Shown piece after piece: positions 11,156 through 20,239 of a stretch of DNA of 22,432 bases. A model generated the notes under the pieces. The model did not search any database and was not told where the DNA came from. It was given only the letters and a program-made list of their open reading frames with translations. This DNA is from Didymodactylos carnosus (Eukaryota > Rotifera > Eurotatoria > Philodinida > Philodinidae). Both the position numbers and the translations under genes were made by a program. Each line of letters starts with the position of its first letter. Within the stretch, counting starts at the first letter, position 1. The stretch spans positions 1-22,432 of the forward strand of contig CAJNOQ010002837.1 in the NCBI GenBank assembly GCA_905250885.1, in the 5' to 3' direction.

Positions 11156-13026
11156 ATTTTATAAAATTGATGAGGGAAGATTTTCCGTAGGAGTAATGTT
11201 TCAATATCGATGTCGACAGTCGAGTCACGATGTTTTATTCTATCGAAAAGTCTCAGTCTAACTAAATGGTAAATTGGACATGAGAGAAAGAAATGCTCGA
11301 CTGTTTCACTTTGAAAACAGTCACAAAGATCATCCCTGGGTTTTTTAAAATATGTCGTCTCGATAAGTCGGATCTCAATGTCGAAAAGTCACAGCGCATT
11401 TGATAGAACGCGATATCAGCAATTCTGTTGATATAAACAACCGATGAGTTATACATCGGTTGTATATATTTACAAAGAAATAATGGAGCTTTTTTATAAA
11501 TGATTTTATGGAAATGCCTCAGTAATTAGCTTAAATGTTACTTCGAGGTTTTCCATCCTAAAAGTTTTCTTATTTTCATTCGATTCGTAAGACGTAATGC
11601 ACCGCTTACTAATAAAGATACATTATATTGTACATGTTCGAAAGCAGAAATATTAGATTGATTGATATAGATACACGATCCATAAATGATTACTGGGAGA
11701 ACAAATGATTTGTATAACTGATTTAATGTGGATGTACTGGAAATTCTTTTACATATTTTTGTCATATTTAATAACTTTACACATTTATTTAAAACATATT
11801 GTTGATGTACTAGCCAATCTAATTTACTCATCAAAAAAATTCCAAGGTGTTTTCGTTGTTTAACCTCATTTAGACTGATGTTATTTATTACGAGAGGAGG
11901 TGGTGTTAAATTGTAGCTAAATGTCATTGACAGAATGATGAATGACTGTATCGTCAGCAAACAACCGTGTGCATGAGTTTAATGATTCTCCAATATCATC
12001 AATAAAAACAAGAAACAACAGTGGACCGAGGAGGCTTCCTTGGGGAACGCCTCGGTTCACTTTTTTTGGAGACGACAGACTTCCATTAACCACTGTTATT
12101 ATTTGTCTATCAGACACATAGCTCTGAAACCAACTCAGTAGTGAGCCGCAAATACCTTTCATTTCTAATTTATGCAGTAATCCTCTTAACCAAACATGAT
12201 CGAACGCCTTACTAAAATCGAGAAAAATAGCTCTTGTTATTTGCCCTTTATCTCCATTCTGATAAATTGTATGAACAAAATCAATCAGCTGATTCACTGT
12301 GGAATCACCCCTAATGAATCCCGATTGCATACTCGACAACAACTTATTCGTAGTGAGATAGTGATACAAATGATTATATACAACGCGCTCAAAAACTTTA
12401 CTGAGAATTGGTAGGAGAGTTATTGGCCTATAATTATTTGTACTAGAAGAATCGCCGTCTTTAAATAATGGATTGATATAACCTATTTTAAAGACCTTCG
12501 GGTATTCGCCTGTTTCTATTGGCTGATTAATCATACTCGTTATAGTAAACTGATGAAATTATAGATGATTCTCTCAACAAGCGCGATGTTATTCCTGGAC
12601 TGCTTGCTTTGTTTATATTTAATTTACTTAGGATATGTTCAACCTGAGTGGCAGAAACGACAAGAGGTGGAATTCTCTGTTCATACTCTTTTACATATGG
12701 TATTGTTTTCATATTATCAGACACATCTATAGTACAGATAGTGACTGCTTTTTCCTTCCAAGAGAAAAATTTAATGCTTTCCACCATTGTTTATTAGAGC
12801 TATTTGTGTTGTTAATCCGGTCGATATACTCGTTCTTAGTTTGTTTACATGAATCTTGAAATGTCTTTGTTAAACAGAGATATTTATTACGACTATCGTC
12901 CGTCTTTGCCTTAATATGTTGTCTATATGCTATGTTCCTTTTCCTCAGCAACGTACGGAAACTATCTGTGAACCAGGGTTGATCTCCGTCTTTAATTCTT
13001 GTCACAAAATCGATGCAGGAAAACAA
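11143..13026 (-). mobile_element. Non-LTR retrotransposon (LINE) remnant, 5'-truncated, frameshifted
   Basis: Minus-strand fragments in protein order: 13026-12727 (linker with WWKALNFSLGRKK), 12787-12527 (NINKASSPGI, start of reverse transcriptase), 12534-11917 (RT core: NNYRPITLLPILSKVFERVV, LDFSKAFDHV, GVPQGSLLGPLL, FADD at 11961-11950), 11960-11538 (thumb and beyond) and about 11345-11143, whose CDC..ETVEHFFLSC is the C-terminal CCHC-type knuckle of many LINEs, ending in TAA at 11143. The N-terminal endonuclease is missing, typical of incomplete reverse transcription. At least three frame changes and internal stops show it is dead; sequence also appears lost between FADD and the thumb. Jockey/CR1/I-type, clade not determined. 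Confidence 0.9.
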
Positions 13027-14039
13027 TTGGAAATCGGAAGAAAATCTTAAAAATCAGGAGTGTCCTGGTCAGATCAGGAGATCTGGCAACCCTGTTCTTC
13101 TCTGACTTTTTTCACTTTGTTCTTTTGTAAAACATGTTAGTGTCGTTAGCAGCTGACACAAACCCAGTCCAGTAGAAAGACAACTACCGCTGAAGTTCAT
13201 CTTGTATATAAAATACGTACAAAAAGGTCATTTTAATTCAAGAGTGCATTCTAGCAATGTTAATTTTGAAAGCGTACTTTTTGTCATACTACATTGATGA
13301 GATCGAAAAAGACACCCACTCTGAAAAAATACTCTTTGTATCATCTTTGTCTGTATAGCAAAAAAATCTGATGGTCTGTAATAATATAAAAAGTAATAAA
13401 AAATGTCAGTATTGTAAAGAATTTGAACTGCAGTCGTGAAGTTGAAAAAATCTGGATTCAAATCCACTCCAGGTTAATAAAAACGTAACTCCAGCTGAAG
13501 TTCAACTCCACTAAAACGAAGCCCAAGTACCAATCCTGTTGGCCTCAATAAGTAAAAGAAATTTATAAAACCATAGCTTATGCTTTTGGGAAAATGATCG
13601 ATCCATCATAGTTCTATAGTGTTAATCATACATTTTTTTGTAGCTTATTGAGCGTTTCCATTTAGGTCCGCCCAGTTTATTACAAAAGTCATATTTTACA
13701 TATAGGGATGTTACGTTTCGACCTTTCCTTTAATAAAGCAACTTTGACATTGTTTTTCTCCGCAGCAACAGAGCTTCCACTGCTGTTCGACGTGTCACAT
13801 GAAATAGCAGCTCGAGTAGCACAATTACCGATATTAAAAACTCAATACCTATATTCCTCTCTAAGCGTGGCGTCCATCGTTAAAGTCTCTATTTCAGAAA
13901 TAGTCAACTTTCGGTCCCTCTAGCTCATAAGTCGACGGAAGGTCTTCAGTCGAATTTTTTCATTTTGTTCTCATTTGTAGTGCTCATGGAGCTCTAGAAA
14001 ATGGTAGCAAAAGATTTTTCGGAATGGCTGTTGACATTC
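13027..14039. other. Spacer, no supported gene
   Basis: AT-rich sequence. The segment ending at about 13098 reads in reverse complement as CAGGGTTGCCAGATCTCC, like a hAT terminal repeat, but no partner end was found. The open frame at 13708-13923 has no recognisable motif, and I do not call it a gene. Confidence 0.4.
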
Positions 14040-14330
14040 CAGGGTGGCAGCAAGAGCTATTGACAGTCCAAAATGCACTTAAACACTGCATAAATGTATT
14101 ATTCAAAATGTTATGTTGAATTAGTTTTGAATTTTACGGTCTATGAGAGGTGGTTTCGGGTGGATGAGTGGCTATGCATGAGAGTGAGTCGCTTGAATAG
14201 TTCCATGTTGCTGGGAGATGATGGTCTTTCTTGTATAGACATTTATACAGTTTGTAAGTGCATTCTGGACTATCAATAGCTCGTGCTGCCAGTTCGATGG
14301 GGTGTCAATAGCTCCTTGCTGCCACCCCGG
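14040..14330. mobile_element. MITE with nested terminal inverted repeats (about 291 bp)
   Basis: The arms 14045-14080 and 14256-14291 match at 33 of 36 positions in inverted orientation. A further copy of the outermost motif (TGTCAATAGCTCCTTGCTGC, then CACCCC) follows at 14303-14328, so the right end carries the terminus twice. The left end begins CAGGGTGGCAGCAAGAGC, like hAT termini. No transposase inside; nonautonomous. Confidence 0.75.
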
Positions 14331-14763
14331 GGGTGTCAATACCCAAGATTTTTCTGACCCGCTTCATTTTCACCCTCGTTTTACCCGTCACAAACGACAA
14401 AAATATCGACTACCCTAGTTCATGATTTACAGTGTTGCTGATCAACTAGTACTTGCGTATTATAACTTATCTATGCATTATCAATGCATACAAATGCTTT
14501 AATTCTGGTGCTTTTTATTGGCTGAGCAATCATCCTCAATAATCTAGTCAGAAAGTAGGCATCTAGTCAGTGATTTATTACTCAGCTGGTGTCTGCTATT
14601 TGTGAATAAGGTTTACATCATTCACCGTCCTCATCTTAGGTATCTTGTAGACATGCTTGAAAGGAGTCCGAAATGTGATGTCCAGCTATGTATACAGGCA
14701 CGTTGTGGACATGTAACGTGACAGATGAATACGTGGATTTTGTCTGTACTTTAAACTAAATCC

Positions 14764-14906
14764 GATTTCATTTCCTGTTTTCGTTTTTTTCGGCCCTGCT
14801 GTATGTACCGAGATATTTACAAAAATAGCACCATCTATAGTGTATAATGGTGAATATCTCGGTATTTGTAGCAGAACCGAAAAAAACGAAAACAGGAAAT
14901 GAAATC
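14764..14906. repeat. 143-bp near-perfect foldback hairpin
   Basis: Arms 14764-14817 and 14853-14906 pair at 48 of 54 positions, the outer 30 perfectly. The 35-nt loop contains a further CACCAT / ATGGTG stem. Candidates: a small foldback transposon, or a hairpin RNA source if transcribed. No coding content. Confidence 0.85.
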
Positions 14907-15322
14907 TCATCTAGTTCTTGGTTAATTCCAAAACTTTCATCCAATGAATTTTACCGAAGAAATTCTCTTATATAGCCAGTAATATCCGACACTCCACATA
15001 TTATGTGTGCATCCAAATAATGCGTTCTAAGCAGTATATATCACAGATTTCTTAAATGCGTAGTCATTGTGATTCGTAGTATTTGTTTTGAACATGAAGG
15101 ATTGATGCATTTCCTTTGATTCCTATTGTATACATCTTTAAATGCATTTATCGTGCGAAGCTGCATGCCTAAAAATGTATCGGGATTTGTGTCTGTGTTA
15201 GTAAATATATAAACATCTATACGTATCAAGAAACTGACCTTTTGTGTTATCCACGGAATGAAAACATTAACAGAAAGGTTAACAGAATGCTAATCTAGGC
15301 TTAGATTAAGCAATGTTGAAAT

Positions 15323-15661
15323 CAGCAACGTACCCAGAATGTTTTTAAGGAAACCAAGAACTTTTTTTCATTTCTTCAGCGATTTTCACGGAAACTTTTT
15401 TTTGCTCTAAGTCTCTTTTCTTTCTGTAGTTGAGACTTAGGTCCGGTTCTCCATTTCTGTTAGATTTTTCTCCCAGCACATGTAGGATGCATATCTATTT
15501 TAGAAGTGAAAAAAAAATAAAAAAATGCATAAAATTTTAGCTAAACTGTTCTTTTATCATTTGATCCTTAAAAAATAAATTCCATCAAAGGTAGTATGAA
15601 AGAATTTTCTAAGAGGGTGAGGACATGCCCTACCCTCGTTCCTATGGTGGGTACGTCGCTG
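15323..15661. mobile_element. hAT-like nonautonomous element (339 bp)
   Basis: The ends form a 14-bp inverted repeat with one mismatch (CAGCAACGTACCCA at 15323-15336; reverse complement CAGCGACGTACCCA at 15648-15661). The 8-bp flanks GTTGAAAT and GTTCGACT share 5 of 8 bases, a possible eroded target duplication. No transposase frame inside. Confidence 0.6.
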
Positions 15662-16121
15662 GTTCGACTATCTTGAAAAATTTTGAAGGTACGAGCCAAC
15701 TTGAAAAAAGTCTGAAAATCGTCAAGGATTCTGGTCATCAATAGAAATCATCTTTTCAACACTCATTGATTCGTAATCGGTGATCATTGAATTCCAGGTT
15801 GATAATTGTGTTGCGTGAGTCAATGCGTTTTTTGTCCTACCGGTGTTGGCCGTGATCCATTAGGTAGTAATACAGCTACTAAATCTTTTTACATTCGATA
15901 TGACTGACGTTTAGTTTTAGCGTATCTTCAATATGATAGAATAGTCTCCTTGCTTCGAGTTAAAAAAAAAAGTTTAGAGCGAGAGAAAACAATTTGGAGT
16001 TCAAGAGTGATAAACGACGTTGAGTTATTATCTAGAATTTTAGTTTATTATATTTCTACTTATTATCTAAACTGAAATATTTTGGAAAATTTAATTTGAA
16101 AATAAACTTATTGTTTGATTT
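15662..16121. other. Upstream flank of PHF5A
   Basis: AT-rich, no open frame of note and no clear TATA element. It presumably contains the PHF5A promoter. Confidence 0.4.
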
Positions 16122-16134
16122 GCTATTATTCTAG
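16122..16134 (+). promoter_or_regulatory. Acceptor-like site directly abutting PHF5A ATG
   Basis: TGCTATTATTCTAG ends at 16134 and the start codon begins at the next base. The tract is as good as the coding-intron acceptors in this window (for example TTTTCTAG in PSMC2). It is either a trans-splice acceptor giving an mRNA with only a leader upstream of ATG, or a 5'-UTR intron ending at the start codon. Confidence 0.5.
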
Positions 16135-16534
16135 ATGGCTAAACATCATCCAGATTTAATTTTTTGTCGGAAACAAGCTGGTGTAGCTATTGGACGTTTA
16201 TGTGAAAAATGCGATGGACGATGTGTGATTTGTGATTCTTATGTACGACCATCAACATTAGTTCGAATATGTGATGAATGTAATTATGGTTCATATCAGG
16301 GAAGATGTGTTATTTGTGGTGGACCAGGTGAGATGAGCTGAGTACGTTTTATCACTGGCACTGTGATTATTCTGTATTTTATTTTCTATTATAGGTTGTT
16401 CAGATGCTTACTATTGTCGAGAATGTACAATAATGGAAAAAGATAGAGATGGATGTCCAAAGATTGTTAATCTTGGAAGTGCTAAAACAGATTTGTTTTA
16501 TGAGAGGAAAAAATATGGTTTTAAAAAACGCTAA
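16135..16534 (+). CDS. PHF5A: PHD finger-like protein 5A (SF3b 14b, Rds3)
   Basis: Small zinc protein of the SF3b complex in U2 snRNP, which holds the branch-point adenosine with SF3B1. Two exons (16135-16327, 16395-16534; 67-nt GT-AG intron) give 110 residues, the same as human. The twelve cysteines expected to form three zinc sites are present (11, 23, 26, 30, 33, 46, 49, 58, 61, 72, 75, 85), as is Y36, the residue linked to splicing-inhibitor binding in human. Differences: residue 40 is Ser rather than Cys (not a zinc ligand as I understand the fold), position 29 is Arg rather than Lys, and position 66 is Cys rather than Val. The C-terminus KKYGFKKR is intact. No canonical AATAAA follows within the 420-bp gap to the next gene. 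Confidence 0.97.
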
Positions 16535-16939
16535 CTATTGTTCACTAATGTTTTTTTTACTCTTTGTGTTGTATTTACTTGTTGTTTGTAAAAAGAAAAT
16601 TTAATTCTAAATGATATTGTACGTTATTGTTCTTTATTGCTCAAGGATTATGATGTATCATTGTTCTTATTCGAAGTTAAATTTTGGAGTTCTAATCGAA
16701 TAGCTTATTGCCAAACTTCTCTCTCTTTTAGTCTTGAATATAATTGTTCAAACTTAATAATAGAGGTATACCTTTGCCTGTCGGATTCTGGTACGCTGTT
16801 CTTTCACATGTTGTTATTTTTTTCTCTCATCAGCTGTTTTGTTTCTCTGATTTTATGCAGATGATCGTGAATACTTTAGATAATCAGTTGTAGTCATTTT
16901 GCATTCATAAAGTGCTTCCTTCTAACACAAACTATTAAA
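16535..16939. other. PHF5A 3' end and spacer to CD2BP2
   Basis: T-rich spacer of about 400 bp without a supported gene or AATAAA. An open frame at 16637-16864 is hydrophobic low-complexity and is not called. Confidence 0.5.
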
Positions 16940-16951
16940 ATTTTGTTCTAG
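16940..16951 (+). promoter_or_regulatory. Acceptor-like tract 3 nt before CD2BP2 ATG
   Basis: ATTTTGTTCTAG ends at 16951, followed by ATA and the start codon at 16955. It has the same form as the coding-intron acceptors and supports either trans-splicing or a 5'-UTR intron. Confidence 0.45.
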
Positions 16952-16954
16952 ATA

Positions 16955-19047
16955 ATGGCTCAAAAACGTAAACGTGTCACGTTTGAGGACAGTGAAGACC
17001 ATGGAAATGCAAGAAAAGTCGCTGCAAATGATGATAATAAAAAGACAAGTGATTCAGCAACTGGAAAACGTTTATATGATGGAAAATACACACTTGATAG
17101 TGACGAAGAAGATGATGAACAACCAAATGGAAAACAAATGAATCAGGATGATTTAGACGGTATTTTTTAATAGATTTATTTAATTCACTATTTTATCATA
17201 GATGTTCTATCTTTTATTTTACAGAAATCGGTCAAGAAGGTGCCACAATTGATTTTGATGAAGAAATTAAAATAACGCCTTTTAATATTGACGAAGAAAT
17301 GGATGAAGGTCATTACGATGCTGATGGATGCTTCCAATGGAAAAAACGTGATGTAGGTTTAACTATTTTTGTAGAAATAGCCTTGCTCACAGCGTCTTGT
17401 CTTGAAATACTGTTTATTGTCAAATGAGGAAAAAATGAGAAGAAAATAGTTATAATGATCTGATTCATAGAACAACAGACGCATAAGAAGTATGAAGGTT
17501 AGAAATGCTGATACTTTTTTATGAAGTTATTGACAAAAGATGTAATTGACAGATCTGAGAGTTATTATGAAGCTTAAGAGTAACTTACAAGGTTAAAACA
17601 TATCGAAGTCAGAGATGACCAGTCAGAAAAAAAGCGTGTTTCGTTGGTGTTAGACATTCCACGAGAAAATGTTTAACCGATTCTTTACCACAGGTACAGA
17701 ACCGAATAATACTAGTTAACTCTCATTTCGTTTAAAAGACAATTTTTAATACGCTCGCTTAACTTGAAATTAGGCCACTGGTAATGTGGAAAAAAGAAAT
17801 TCTAACGTTTAAAAGTTTTTTTAATTTTGAGCTGTTGTGTACGCTTATACTTTTTTGCGGACAGAAAAATAAACTTCTAAAATATTTTGTAACATTAACT
17901 TCTGTTCTTTGTTTCGATGTTGCGAGAATCAAAAGGATGACTACATAAAATCCTTCATCTGTTGTATACTTCTAGAAAGAGGAGGTACGTGACGCTTGGT
18001 TAGACAATATAGATTGGAGCAATGTTAACGAATATAAATTTGATGGTAAAAATTCTACGAAAACACAACAATCGTCAAGTGAACAACAAAAGGATGAAGA
18101 TGTAAAATTGAGAAATGATGGAGACGAGGTTAATAATGATGACGATATAAAATTTAATGAAGTTAAAGTAATTCAATCAATGTTGAATATCATGCAACCA
18201 GGTGAATCTGTGGTACAAGCAATCAAACGATTAGGCGCAGCAAGCAGGTAATATCTAGTTCTCTTAGACTATTAAACTTCTGTTACATTTTTCATTATAT
18301 TACTCTTAGTAATAAATCCAAACAACGTTTTCGTCAAAAGAAAACTAGTGATCTTCCAAAAGCTCTGCAAACACCAGCACAACAAGAACCACAACCAGAT
18401 GAATTAAGAAAGAACAAATTATTGTTAGAAGAATTAACTGGTTTAGCTGATCAATTTGTTTCAGATGGTCAGCCTGACATTTATCAAGAAACATTCGAAC
18501 GTTTGAAAATGAAATTTGATCGATCAACAATAAATAATGTTACAACCACATCGAGTAATAATCCATCGTTTGATATGTATGGTGATGGTGATCCGACATC
18601 ATTGGCAGCATCTTCAACGGATAGTTCGTCAGCAAATAATGATAATGGTATGATTATAAAAGTATATTTTTCAATTTATATCAACCAGTAAGATCCAACT
18701 CAACTGTTTCGAAGTCAGAATCTAGAATATTTTAAGAATAATAATAGAATAATTTTAAGCTTCTTAAGTGATGTTCTTGAGAAAGTATCTTCATATATAT
18801 TCTCACGCACAAGATTTAAGTAAATGAAAAGTTTTTGTTAATTTTAGCCGCAACGGTGATGTGGGAGTATAAATTTGAAAATACATCTCATGCCAAAATA
18901 CATGGACCATTTTCCAGTGAACAAATGGTAAGACAGACTAATATGGGAAAATTTGATGAACATAAAAATTCCGTATGGTGTCGACGAGTCGGAACAGAAC
19001 AATTTTACGGTTTACAACGAATCGATTTTGATTTATATATTGACTAA
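16955..19047 (+). CDS. CD2BP2: CD2 antigen cytoplasmic tail-binding protein 2 / U5 snRNP 52K, GYF domain
   Basis: Assembly factor of the U5 and U4/U6.U5 snRNPs; in other animals the GYF domain binds proline-rich peptides and the U5-15K protein. Five exons (16955-17159, 17225-17352, 17976-18247, 18310-18647, 18848-19047) give 380 codons (human 341). Recognisable blocks: basic start KRKRVTFED, acidic SDEEDDE near residue 50, ITPFNIDEEMDEGHYDADG (about 83-101), DAWLDNIDW (about 117-125), RKNKLLLEELTGLADQ, IYQETFERLKMKF, and the C-terminal GYF domain from MWEYKFEN to DFDLYID. GPF is present, but the usual Trp after the conserved Met is Gln (MVRQ), and GYF itself reads GKF. The linkers are rich in N, S and Q, which accounts for the extra length. 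Intron 17353-17975 is 623 nt, far longer than the others, and carries a LINE relic. Confidence 0.94.
17621..17718 (-). mobile_element. LINE C-terminal zinc-knuckle relic in a CD2BP2 intron
   Basis: Antisense to CD2BP2, one frame reads RFCTCGKESVKHFLVECLTP: the C-x-C, H and C spacing of the knuckle found in the LINE at 11143-13026, though the two sequences differ. Another frame just upstream (about 17719-17795) reads like the preceding LINE segment (FHYQWPNFKLSERIKNCLLN). Frames are broken by stops, so it is an old fragment that probably lengthened this intron. Confidence 0.6.
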
Positions 19048-19079
19048 ACATTAGTCTATTGTAATTTTCTTTGTTTGTA

Positions 19080-19085
19080 AATAAA
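19080..19085 (+). promoter_or_regulatory. Poly(A) signal of CD2BP2
   Basis: AATAAA 33 nt after the stop codon, in a T-rich context. Cleavage would be expected about 10-30 nt downstream, at or just before the hairpin at 19106. Confidence 0.7.
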
Positions 19086-19105
19086 TATCGCATCAACGGT
19101 CTTTC

Positions 19106-19150
19106 ACTTTTCACTTCAGCAGTCATAACGCTACTGCTAAAGTGAAAAGT
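19106..19150. repeat. 18-bp stem, 9-nt loop hairpin after CD2BP2
   Basis: ACTTTTCACTTCAGCAGT pairs with ACTGCTAAAGTGAAAAGT with a single mismatch around a 9-nt loop. It starts 21 nt after the poly(A) hexamer. It may be a small inverted-repeat insertion, or affect 3'-end formation; no known RNA family is recognised. Confidence 0.8.
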
Positions 19151-20058
19151 TCATGATTAGTTTGCACGTACTTTAGAACTGTTGATATAACAAACGAACA
19201 TCCTATTAACATATATTGTTTATCAGAGCAATTTTTCAAGACTGATACAAATTCTGAAAGCTACTAAGAAGTTTGATTAGAAAAACAATAAGTAAATATT
19301 TCAAAGAAAGACTTGAATAATAGAGAAAAGAGATTCACGTTTATAGGTTTTGGTTCAGCATTGCCACTTTCAACATTAAAAATGAAAATCGTACTGAAAT
19401 ATTATCGCTATTAGATGAGGATAATTTTATATTGGACTGAATAAATTGTTGAAATAATAATATCGAGGTATATTGTAAAATTATTATGGAAAATCTTGTA
19501 AATATGTTGAATTATATTCTTCAATTTTGCCATTACTAATGATCAGAATACAGTGTAAAAACTAGATTATAGCGCTTCTTCACATTTCTGATCTATTCAC
19601 ATGAGAGTAGAATAGTATTTTCTGCACTTTCTGAAAATCCATTTCTTTAATCAAGAGCTGTAATTGCAACATTCTAATTGTATTTGTAAAGTAGTTTCGG
19701 ATATTATTTCTGAATGTGCTTTAGTTTTCGTATTGCTTTCTTGTTGTCAGTATTGTAAGATTTGTAATAAAAGAATTAGAATAGGATATCCATTAAGAAA
19801 TTACACATTACGACACGCATATTTTCTAACTTTTTAGTCTAGTTCATTTGATACACAGTTTTGCATTGTTTTTCATTTCTTTGTACATAGATATGAGACA
19901 GCATTTAGAGTTATTTCACCATAGTCAAATCATCCATTGAGGAGGCGTTCAACAATATTTGATTATACCAGCAAAAATTATAACTGCATCTGCAAGAGGA
20001 GATCGCACATCACGACATACAAAACAAGAAAGATAATAGATCATCTTATTGCATGCAG
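19151..20058. other. AT-rich spacer
   Basis: No supported gene. A 38-codon open stretch at 19324-19437 reads somewhat like protein and ends in TGA followed by ATAAAT, but has no start and no recognised family. Confidence 0.4.
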
Positions 20059-20232
20059 CAGGGCCGCAAATAACGGGAGGGTGTGGGAGAGTCCGAACCT
20101 CCGAATAATTGACAATACTGTTGTTATTTTATCAATTATTCCTCACAAATTTTTTTTATCAGTTTTACACCATCTCAGAGAGACAATTTTGTTTACACCC
20201 CTCCTAATGTTTGGCTTCTATTTGCGGCTCTG
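20059..20232 (+). mobile_element. hAT-like MITE, copy 2 (intact ends)
   Basis: 174 bp with inverted ends matching at 13 of 14 positions (CAGGGCCGCAAATA at the 5' end; CAGAGCCGCAAATA as reverse complement of the 3' end). ATTGCAT occurs at 20048-20054 and again directly after the element at 20233-20239, a likely target duplication (7 bp seen, hAT normally 8), with a few extra bases at the left junction. Noncoding; same family and orientation as the copy at 5468. Confidence 0.8.
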
Positions 20233-20239
20233 ATTGCAT

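Noticed and set aside
13440-13475. GGATTCAAATCC resembling a tRNA T-arm
   Set aside because: Only a short palindrome; no cloverleaf or upstream A box.
13708-13923. 71-codon plus-strand frame
   Set aside because: Reads partly like protein but has no motif, splice partners or recognised homologue.
19324-19437. 38-codon coding-like stretch ending in TGA then ATAAAT
   Set aside because: Preceded by an in-frame stop, no start, no recognised family; at most a gene relic.
19937-20233. 98-codon frame
   Set aside because: More than half of it is the noncoding MITE copy at 20059-20232.
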